64,000 bases of DNA, taken from Rhodospirillales bacterium. GTDB taxonomy: Bacteria > Pseudomonadota > Alphaproteobacteria > Acetobacterales > Acetobacteraceae. The number at the start of each line of letters is the position of its first letter. The first letter of the stretch is position 1. The position numbers were made by a program, and so were the translations under genes. This document shows positions 25,240 to 31,877 of this stretch, piece after piece. The notes beneath the pieces are model-generated. The model worked only from the letters and a program-made list of their open reading frames with translations. It had not been told where the DNA came from and ran no database searches. The DNA lies in the NCBI GenBank assembly GCA_025362815.1, contig JANYFG010000049.1, positions 39,751 through 103,750 on the forward strand, in the 5' to 3' direction.

Positions 25240-26526
25240 ATGTTACGCCGTGAACAGAACGACATCGTCACGCAGACCGGGCCAGGCACCCAGATGGGAA
25301 ACCTGTTCCGTTGTTACTGGCTGCCGGCGATGCTGGCCGAGGAACTGCCGGCGGATGGCTGCCCGCCGGTGCGCATCAAGCTGCTGTCGGAGCGTCTGCT
25401 GGCGGTGCGCGACAGCGAGGGGCGGCTGGGGCTGATCGACGAGTTCTGCGCCCATCGCGGGGTGTCGCTCTGGTTCGGCCGCAATGAGGAAGGCGGCATT
25501 CGCTGTCCGTATCACGGCTGGAAATACGGCGTGGACGGTGCGTGTCAGGAAATTCCGTCCGAGCCCACGGAATCCGGCATGTGCGACAAGATCAAGTTGA
25601 AATCCTATCCGCTCATCGAGAAGGGCGGCGTGCTGTGGACCTATATGGGCCCGCCGGAATTGCAGCCGCCGGAGCCGGAGTGGGAGTTCGCCACCGTTCC
25701 CGCCGATCAGACCTTCACCACCAAGCGCCTGCAGGAAAGCAATTGGCTGCAGGCGCTGGAAGGCGGCATCGACAGCAGCCATGTCTCGTTCCTGCACAGC
25801 GGCAACCTCAACACCGATCCGCTCTTCAAGGGCGCCAAGGGCAACCAGTATAACCTCAACGACTCCAAGCCGGTCTTCGAGGTTGTTGAAAACGACGGCG
25901 GACTTCTGATCGGCGTGCGACGCAATGCCGAGGAGGGGCGCTATTACTGGCGCGTGACGCCCTGGGTGATGCCGTGCTTCACGATGGTGCCGCCACGCGG
26001 CGATCATCCGATGCACGGCCATTTCTGGGTGCCCATCGATGACGAGAAATGCTGGGCCTGGAGCTTCGATTATCACCCGGTGCGCCCGCTGCACGCCTAT
26101 GAGGTGAAGGCGATGCAGGAGGGCCACGGCATCCATGTCACGTATGTGCCAGGCACGTATCGCCCGGCGGCGAACAAGGACAACGACTATCTGATGGACC
26201 GCGAGGCCCAACGCGCCAAGACCACCTATAGCGGGGTGGCGGGGATTGCGATGCAGGATGCCTCGCTGCAGGAGAGCATGGGGCCGATCGTGGACCGCAC
26301 GCGCGAGAACCTGGTTTCCACCGATAACGGCATCATCATGGCCAGGCTGCGGCTGCTGCGCGCGGCAAAGGCGCTGGCGGAGAAAGGCACGCGTCCGCCG
26401 GGGTTGGAGATCGCGCACCAGAAGATCCGCTCGGTGGCGATGGTTCTGCCGCCGCATGAGGCGTTCAAGGATGCCGCGGCCGAGGCCCTGAAGGCGCGCC
26501 CCGGCGTGGCGCAGGCTTCGGTGTGA
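25240..26526 (+). CDS. Rieske non-haem iron oxygenase, phthalate 4,5-dioxygenase-like alpha subunit
   Basis: The 428-residue protein is of the single-subunit (alpha-only) phthalate-dioxygenase class. The Rieske centre is C70-A-H72 and C89-P-Y-H92. The mononuclear iron site is ALEGGIDSSHVSFLH, with D178 bridging and H181 and H186 as ligands. It should hydroxylate an aromatic carboxylate using the ferredoxin (22723) and FAD reductase (20455). GGAGAG precedes the ATG. Its stop overlaps the next gene by ATGA, starting a four-gene run of Rieske, unknown, EutA-like and bicupin. The substrate cannot be assigned. Confidence 0.92.
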   Translation: MLRREQNDIVTQTGPGTQMGNLFRCYWLPAMLAEELPADGCPPVRIKLLSERLLAVRDSEGRLGLIDEFCAHRGVSLWFGRNEEGGIRCPYHGWKYGVDGACQEIPSEPTESGMCDKIKLKSYPLIEKGGVLWTYMGPPELQPPEPEWEFATVPADQTFTTKRLQESNWLQALEGGIDSSHVSFLHSGNLNTDPLFKGAKGNQYNLNDSKPVFEVVENDGGLLIGVRRNAEEGRYYWRVTPWVMPCFTMVPPRGDHPMHGHFWVPIDDEKCWAWSFDYHPVRPLHAYEVKAMQEGHGIHVTYVPGTYRPAANKDNDYLMDREAQRAKTTYSGVAGIAMQDASLQESMGPIVDRTRENLVSTDNGIIMARLRLLRAAKALAEKGTRPPGLEIAHQKIRSVAMVLPPHEAFKDAAAEALKARPGVAQASV

Positions 26527-27020
26527 CCGCGGGCGTGGGGCAGAGCGAGTCGGCCCGGGCGACCTCGGCGCTGGAGTCGCGGTTTCGCGCCCCCTATCCG
26601 AACTCGCGCGGCCGCACGGCCAGCCTGATCGCGCTCGATTCCGGCAGCGTGGCGTTGGTGGCGCAGGCGGTGGCGGCAGCGCCCGATCGTCGGCGCCTGG
26701 TGGCTTTGTCGGCTTTGGCGGGGGCGGACTGGATGGCATCGTTACAGTCCCACGCTCAGGCCTTGCTCGATGATGCCGAACGGTCGGACATGCTGGTGCT
26801 GGTGGCCCACGCCGGTGAGAACGCCGACGCGGCGACCTTGCTGGGCGAGGCGTGCCGGATGCGCGGCGTGCCGGTGACGGCGCTGGTGATCGCGGCGGCG
26901 GATACGCCGACCGAGCGCGTGGCGCGCACGCTGGCGCAGCTTCGCCCGTTCGCCACAATGATCGTGGTGGCCAACGGTCCTGACTATGTCGAGGACATGT
27001 TGATGGCGCTGCGGGCATGA
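26523..27020 (+). CDS. Unrecognised 165-residue protein coupled to Rieske and EutA-like genes
   Basis: I do not recognise a family. The start codon overlaps the Rieske stop (GTGA/ATGA type) and its own stop overlaps the EutA-like ATG, so translation is coupled on both sides. The sequence is alpha/beta in character: strands such as RTASLIALDSGSVALV, MLVLVAHAGENADAATLLGE, VPVTALVIAA and FATMIVVANG alternate with amphipathic helices, suggesting a Rossmann-like or flavodoxin-like fold. There are almost no Cys or His residues, so metal binding is unlikely. No leader is present. A partner or small subunit of the EutA-like ATPase is one possibility (inference). Confidence 0.75.
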   Translation: MTAGVGQSESARATSALESRFRAPYPNSRGRTASLIALDSGSVALVAQAVAAAPDRRRLVALSALAGADWMASLQSHAQALLDDAERSDMLVLVAHAGENADAATLLGEACRMRGVPVTALVIAAADTPTERVARTLAQLRPFATMIVVANGPDYVEDMLMALRA

Positions 27021-28747
27021 CGGAGCCGGGCGGGAGCGATGCGGGTGGGGGCGAGACGGGCGGGATCGATCCGGCGCACGTGGTGGTGGACCACGCGTTG
27101 GGGCAGGACCTCAACCATCTGCACGTGCCGGGTTTGGCTTACGATCATGACCACGACCACTTCGACGACGACGGCCCGATCGAGGACAATCCGTTGTGGA
27201 TCGCCGATCACGTGTCGTTGGTCAGTGTGGGGATCGACATCGGATCGTCCGGCACGCAGGTGATCTTCAGCCGCATCAATCTGCGGCGCCTCGGCGAGGA
27301 TATGTCCAGCCGTTATTTCGTCGTCTCGCGTGAGACGTTGTTTGAAAGTCCGGTGGCGCTGACACCGTATATCGACCAGCGACGCATCGATGAAAGCGCG
27401 TTGGGCGACATCATCGATCGCGCCTATGCGGCGGCCGAGCTGACGCCGGATGACATCGACACCGGGGCCGTGATCCTGACCGGTGAGGCGTTGCGGCGGG
27501 AAAATGCGGCGGCGATTGCCGGTATTCTGTCGGAGAAGGGCGGTGATTTCGTGTGTGCCACCGCGGGGCATCATATGGAAGCGATGCTGGCGGCGTATGG
27601 GTCTGGTGCCGCGGCCGTTTCCAGCAGCACCGGCGGGCGGGTGCTGAACGTGGATATCGGCGGCGGCACCACCAAGCTGGGGCTGATCGAAGCCGGCCGC
27701 GTGGTGGCCACGGCGGCGTTTCATGTCGGCGGCCGGCTGATGGTGGTCGACGAAGCCGGCGTGATCACCAGGCTAGACCCGGCCGGGGCGCATCTGGCGC
27801 ATGAGGCCGGCTATCACTGGCATCTCGGCGACACCATCAGCCGGCGCGGCATGGAATTCACCGCGAACTGGATGGCCGATGCCGTGGTGCGCGCGGTGCG
27901 CGACGTGGAGCCGGATGCGGCCGTGCGCGACCTGTTCCTGACGGCCCTGCTCGGCGAACGCGGGCCGATCGACGGCGTGATGTTTTCGGGCGGCGTGGCT
28001 GAATACATCTACGGAGTGGAGGATCGTGACTTCGGCGACATGGGCAAGCTGCTGGGCCACGCGGTGCGCAAACGGCTTGACGAGGGTGCGCTGCCGTGGC
28101 CGCTGCTGCCGGCGCAGGCCCGCATTCGCGCCACCGCGCTCGGGGCATCTGAATATTCGATCCAGCTCAGCGGCAACACGATCTTTATCTCGAATGCGGG
28201 CGTGCTGCTACCGCGCAAGAACTTGCAGGTTCTGTCACCAAACTTCGAATTCGGCGATGTGATCGACCCCGATGCCTTCGCCGCAACGGTGGCGCGTCAT
28301 TTCACCTCGTTCGATCTTGTCGAAGGCGAAAGCGACGTTGCCATCGCGCTGCATTGGAGCGGTCTGCCGGACTACAGCCGTGTTGCAAGCCTGGCACGCG
28401 GACTTCTGGCCGCGTTGCCGAACACGGTGGCGGCTGGGCGGCCGATCTATGTGATCATGGACGGCGATCTGGCCCGCACGCTGGGCGGCGTGTTGCGCGA
28501 AGACCTTGGCCTCGCCTCCGAACTTCTTGTGATCGACGGTATCGTGCTTTGGGATTTCGACTATATCGACCTTGGGCGGATCCGGCTGCCTTCTGGTACC
28601 GTGCCCGTGACGGTGAAGTCGCTGGTGTTCAGCCAGGACCCGCATGCGCCTGCGGTCGCGCCCCGCCCCCATCATCATCACGACCACCCGCATCCTCACG
28701 TCCATGGGGATGACGGCGAACACCAACACAGCCACGCGGGAGCCTGA
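27017..28747 (+). CDS. eutA: EutA-like ASKHA ATPase with His-rich ends
   Basis: The 576-residue protein is a paralogue of 18918-20399: VGIDIGSSGT (72-80), LNVDIGGGTTK (210-220), VMFSGGVAEYIYG, QLSGNTIFISN and VPVTVKSLVF align in order. Unlike the paralogue it has an N-terminal extension with DHDHDH at about 43-48, and a C-terminal tail of about 30 residues dense in His and Asp (start near HHHHDHPHPH). These recall the histidine tails of nickel, cobalt and zinc chaperones. It is flanked by translationally coupled genes for a Rieske-linked unknown protein and a bicupin. A metal-aware reactivase or assembly ATPase is the favoured inference. No ethanolamine ammonia-lyase is nearby. Confidence 0.82.
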   Translation: MTEPGGSDAGGGETGGIDPAHVVVDHALGQDLNHLHVPGLAYDHDHDHFDDDGPIEDNPLWIADHVSLVSVGIDIGSSGTQVIFSRINLRRLGEDMSSRYFVVSRETLFESPVALTPYIDQRRIDESALGDIIDRAYAAAELTPDDIDTGAVILTGEALRRENAAAIAGILSEKGGDFVCATAGHHMEAMLAAYGSGAAAVSSSTGGRVLNVDIGGGTTKLGLIEAGRVVATAAFHVGGRLMVVDEAGVITRLDPAGAHLAHEAGYHWHLGDTISRRGMEFTANWMADAVVRAVRDVEPDAAVRDLFLTALLGERGPIDGVMFSGGVAEYIYGVEDRDFGDMGKLLGHAVRKRLDEGALPWPLLPAQARIRATALGASEYSIQLSGNTIFISNAGVLLPRKNLQVLSPNFEFGDVIDPDAFAATVARHFTSFDLVEGESDVAIALHWSGLPDYSRVASLARGLLAALPNTVAAGRPIYVIMDGDLARTLGGVLREDLGLASELLVIDGIVLWDFDYIDLGRIRLPSGTVPVTVKSLVFSQDPHAPAVAPRPHHHHDHPHPHVHGDDGEHQHSHAGA

Positions 28748-28750
28748 GCC

Positions 28751-29878
28751 ATGGCAAAAGATGCAATCGTATCCGACGATCTCGCGAAGAAGTTCGCCAC
28801 GGAAAAAGACAGTTCCTATACGCGCTGGGTGCGCGCCGAGGGGCTGGACATCATCGCCGCGCATTACATCCCCAATCTGCACACGACCGAGCTGAAGCCT
28901 TGGGCACGGCGGGGCGGCAAGGGCGTGTATATCAATCACGAGGCGTCGCGCACGTCCAACGACTGTTACCTGCTGGAGATAGCACCCGGCGACAAGGTTG
29001 CGCCGCAGCGGCAGCTGTTCGAGGAGATGATCTATATTCTCAGCGGTCGCGGTTCGACGACGGTGTGGAACGATGCCGGGCACAAGATGAGCTTCGAATG
29101 GGGCAAGGGCTCGATGTTCGCGATCCCGCTGAACTGCTGGCACCAGCATTTCAACGGCTCCGGCACCACGCCCGCGCGTTTCGTGGCGGTGACCAATGCG
29201 CCGCCGGTGATCAACCTGTACGAGGAGCCGGAATTCGTGTTCAACACGAGCTTCGACTTCAAGAACCGGTTCAACGGCGAGCCTGATTATTTCGCCAACA
29301 AATCCGAAATCGACGGGCTGAAGCTGGTGACGAACTTCGTCTCCGACAGCATCAACCTGCCGTTGATCTCCGCCAAGGAGCGTGGTGCCGGTGGCGGGCA
29401 TATCCGCTTCAACATGGCCAATGGCTCGATGAACAGCCACATCTCGCAGTTCCCAATCGGCACCTACAAGAAGGCGCATTGCCATGGGCCGGGTGCCCAC
29501 GTGATCATCATGTCCGGCGAGGGATATTCGCTGATGTGGCCGGAGGGTGAGGAGCCGCGGCGGTATGAGTGGCAGGAGGGCTGCATGATCGTGCCGCCGA
29601 ACCTTTGGTTCCACCAGCATTTCAACACCGGCACCACGCCGTCGCGTTATTTGGCGTTCAAGCATGAGGTGGTGTCGATCCGCAACGCGCAGGGCGTGCC
29701 GAAGGCGTGGATCAGCCGGCGCATCGGCGGCGACCAGATCGACTATGCCGACGAGAGCCCGCTGGTGCGCCGCCTCTTCGCCGAAGCGCTCGCCAGGCAC
29801 GATCTGAAGCCGCGTATGGACGAAGCCTATGCGACGGAGTTGTTGACTCTGCCTGCCATATCTCAAGCGGCGGAGTAG
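28751..29878 (+). CDS. Bicupin protein with intact metal motif (candidate ring-cleavage dioxygenase)
   Basis: The 375-residue two-cupin protein is the size of gentisate/salicylate 1,2-dioxygenases. The second barrel keeps a full ligand set: H243-C-H245 and H288/H290 (KKAHCHGPGAHVIIM; PPNLWFHQHFNTG). The first has only Q-R-Q with H131/H133. Motif spacing matches its degenerate paralogue at 17759. It starts 3 bp after the EutA-like stop with its own ribosome site. A zeta-class GST isomerase, the kind that acts on ring-cleavage products, is encoded 42 bp away on the opposite strand. Ring cleavage is plausible but not shown. Confidence 0.85.
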   Translation: MAKDAIVSDDLAKKFATEKDSSYTRWVRAEGLDIIAAHYIPNLHTTELKPWARRGGKGVYINHEASRTSNDCYLLEIAPGDKVAPQRQLFEEMIYILSGRGSTTVWNDAGHKMSFEWGKGSMFAIPLNCWHQHFNGSGTTPARFVAVTNAPPVINLYEEPEFVFNTSFDFKNRFNGEPDYFANKSEIDGLKLVTNFVSDSINLPLISAKERGAGGGHIRFNMANGSMNSHISQFPIGTYKKAHCHGPGAHVIIMSGEGYSLMWPEGEEPRRYEWQEGCMIVPPNLWFHQHFNTGTTPSRYLAFKHEVVSIRNAQGVPKAWISRRIGGDQIDYADESPLVRRLFAEALARHDLKPRMDEAYATELLTLPAISQAAE

Positions 29879-29886
29879 CAGATTGT

Positions 29887-29913
29887 ATCCACCCCGCGCA
29901 AAGCGGGGTGGAT
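29887..29913. terminator. Bidirectional stem-loop between convergent bicupin and maiA genes
   Basis: ATCCACCCCGC pairs with GCGGGGTGGAT around the loop GCAAA (11-bp stem). It lies in the 42-bp gap between two converging genes. No clear T-run, so termination is inferred from position. Confidence 0.65.
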
Positions 29914-29920
29914 AATCCCT

Positions 29921-30574
29921 TCAATGGGCGGCAGGCGCGCCGGGCTGTTTGAGTGGCAGCGCGTGGTTGAAGGCGTCGATTTCCAGACAGGCATCAACGA
30001 TGCGGTTGATGGTGGGATACGGGCCAAAATCCACCTTGAAGCCGCGCGCGCCCATCACCTGGCTGAGCAGGCACAGATCGGCGATCGTGGGCGTGTCGCC
30101 ATGACAGAAACGGCCGGTGGCGGGATCGTGCGCGAGGCGCGCTTCGCCAATCCGCAGTCCCTCGCTGAACCAATGCTTCACCCAGGCGGTACGCCCGTCA
30201 TCGTCCACGCCCAGCGTGTCGCGCAGGTAGGCGCGAATACGGGGCGGGATCAGCGGGTGGTGATCGGCCGCCCAGATGAGGGCCAGCGCCCGCACCCTTG
30301 CACGACCGATCGCGTCACTCGGAAGCAGGGCCGGGGCGGGATGGGTTTCGTCCAGATATTCCAGGATCGCCACCGACTGGGTCAGCGTGGTGCCGTCTTC
30401 GAGGATGAGCGACGGCACGACCGCCTGGGGATTGACGCTGATATAGTCTGGCAAGTGCTGATCGCCGGCATCGAGGTCGATCATGGTTTCGGCAAATGCG
30501 ATGCCCTTGAGGTTGAGCGCGATCCGCACGCGAAACGCGGCTGCAGAGCGCCAGAAGCCGTATAGTCTGATCAT
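29921..30574 (-). CDS. maiA: Zeta-class GST: maleylacetoacetate/maleylpyruvate isomerase
   Basis: The 217-residue protein has a thioredoxin-like N-terminal domain (MIRLYGFWRSAAAFRVRIAL, matching the SSxxxRVRIAL signature but with Ser-Ala for the Ser-Ser pair) and an all-helical C-terminal domain ending FKVDFGPYPTINRI. NPQAVVPSLILEDG and QSVAILEYLDETHP are glutathione-contact regions. The family performs glutathione-dependent cis-trans isomerisation of maleylacetoacetate or maleylpyruvate after aromatic ring cleavage. It is 23 bp downstream of tctC on the same strand. No fumarylacetoacetase or fumarylpyruvate hydrolase gene is visible in the window. Confidence 0.88.
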   Translation of the reverse strand: MIRLYGFWRSAAAFRVRIALNLKGIAFAETMIDLDAGDQHLPDYISVNPQAVVPSLILEDGTTLTQSVAILEYLDETHPAPALLPSDAIGRARVRALALIWAADHHPLIPPRIRAYLRDTLGVDDDGRTAWVKHWFSEGLRIGEARLAHDPATGRFCHGDTPTIADLCLLSQVMGARGFKVDFGPYPTINRIVDACLEIDAFNHALPLKQPGAPAAH

Positions 30575-30597
30575 GCGGGCGTCCTTGGTGGCAGGCG

Positions 30598-31629
30598 TTA
30601 CTGGAGAAGCGCGCCGGCCTTGCGGGCGACGTCTGGCGAGATGCGGTAGATGTCCGTCACGAGTTTCTGAACATCCTCGCCTGAGACTGGATTGAGCTCC
30701 AACTGGGCCTTCTCGGCATCGGCGAGAAAGGCGGGGTCTTTCATGGTCTCGCTGAACGCCTTGCGCAGTGCGGCGAGGCGGTCTGCGGGAATGCCGGGTG
30801 GCACCGCGTAGGGGCGGCCCATGACCTGGCGGGCGAAAACCAGCCGGAGAATGTCCTTGTTCTCGTCAGGCATCGGAAGGTCCATGACCAACGGAACATC
30901 CGGCAGGTCTGGGTGCTTGTGCAGGCCAAGCTGCAGCAGGATGTTGATCTTCTTGTCCGCGATCCAGCTGGCGCGCGTGGACAGCAGGCTGGAATAGGAC
31001 CAGCCGCAACGGCCCTGAACCTCGCCCCGCTCCATCGCCAGCAACACGTCGCCGCCGCCGGGATAGCCGGTGACGGGGCGCATCTTCGTGCCGACGGTGC
31101 CGTTGATCACCTTCACGAACTGCACGGTGTCGTCGGACGGGCCGGTGCCGCCGGCCGTCATCTCACGGGTTCTGAGGTCGTCGATCGTCTTGATGCCGGT
31201 GGTGGCCCAGGACACGCACAGACTGGTCTCGTTGTTGGCGCTGCCGAGCCAGTTGAGCTTCGGCGCATCGAACGTGGCTCCTTGCAGGCCCATCAACGGG
31301 AAGAACGCGGCGCCACGGGCGAAGGTGGCGATGGCGGTGCCGTCTTTGGGCGCGCGGGAATAGATGTAGTTGGCGGCACGAAGACTGCCGGCGCCCTCCA
31401 TGTTCTGCGGCACCACGGTGGGGTTGCCGGGGATGTGGCTGCCGAGATAGCGGGCGATCTGGCGGGCATAGACATCATACGCACCGCCCACGCTGTAGCC
31501 GATATAAAGGTTGATGGTGCGGCCCTTGTAGAAATCCTCAACCGGGTCGGCCTGTGCAGACGGCGCCTGCAAGACCAGGCAAGACAGCAAGAATCCAAAT
31601 TTGACGGCAGACATTTTCATGCGTGGCAT
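30598..31629 (-). CDS. tctC: Tripartite tricarboxylate transporter (TTT) binding protein, Bug/TctC family
   Basis: The 343-residue protein has a signal peptide (AVKFGFLLSCLVLQAPSAQA). Next come DFYKGRTINLYIGYSVGGAY and the TctC-type NPTVVPQNMEGAGSLRAANY and TAGGTGPSDDTVQF. It binds a carboxylate in the periplasm for the TctA membrane unit. AGGGG 6 bp ahead of the ATG at 31629 fixes the start; the longer frame to 31740 lacks a leader. It heads a tctC-maiA operon and diverges from tctA across a region with the 15-bp motif. Confidence 0.9.
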   Translation of the reverse strand: MPRMKMSAVKFGFLLSCLVLQAPSAQADPVEDFYKGRTINLYIGYSVGGAYDVYARQIARYLGSHIPGNPTVVPQNMEGAGSLRAANYIYSRAPKDGTAIATFARGAAFFPLMGLQGATFDAPKLNWLGSANNETSLCVSWATTGIKTIDDLRTREMTAGGTGPSDDTVQFVKVINGTVGTKMRPVTGYPGGGDVLLAMERGEVQGRCGWSYSSLLSTRASWIADKKINILLQLGLHKHPDLPDVPLVMDLPMPDENKDILRLVFARQVMGRPYAVPPGIPADRLAALRKAFSETMKDPAFLADAEKAQLELNPVSGEDVQKLVTDIYRISPDVARKAGALLQ

Positions 31630-31802
31630 CTTGATCCCCTGGCATTCTTCCAAGCCGCTTGAACGGTCGCGAACGTCTTGATTGGCGGCGGACTGTCCGC
31701 TTCGCGATAAACACGTAGCGTTGCGGATACCATGGAGCAAGGGTCACTTGACGGCGGATCGCGGATTGCGGACTGTCGAGTTGTTCGCGAATGCGCCGAG
31801 AA

Positions 31803-31817
31803 GTGCGCCAGGCGAAC
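31803..31817. promoter_or_regulatory. IclR-type operator GTGCGC-CAG-GCGAAC
   Basis: The reverse complement is GTTCGC-CTG-GCGCAC. It lies between divergent tctC and tctA, 60 bp before the tctA start. A weaker half-related run, GTTCGCGAATGCGC, lies at 31783-31796. This ties the TTT transporter and maiA to the same regulator as the Rieske and cupin genes (inference). Confidence 0.6.
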
Positions 31818-31877
31818 GTTTCGTCGGCCTCCCGCGCACGAGGCGGTGGGGTCTGGGAAGGTCGACAAGGAAGATCC

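Noticed and set aside
23646..25289. Reverse-strand open frame of 547 codons opposite iclR and the decarboxylase-like gene
   Set aside because: Shadow frame; the forward strand gives two recognisable proteins with ribosome sites.
25243..27114. Reverse-strand open frame of 623 codons opposite the Rieske operon
   Set aside because: Antisense of well-supported Rieske and downstream genes; Arg/Ala/His-rich with no family features.
18918..28747. Ethanolamine utilisation locus
   Set aside because: Only EutA-like ATPases are present. No eutB, eutC, aldehyde dehydrogenase, shell protein or cobalamin adenosyltransferase was seen in 64 kb.
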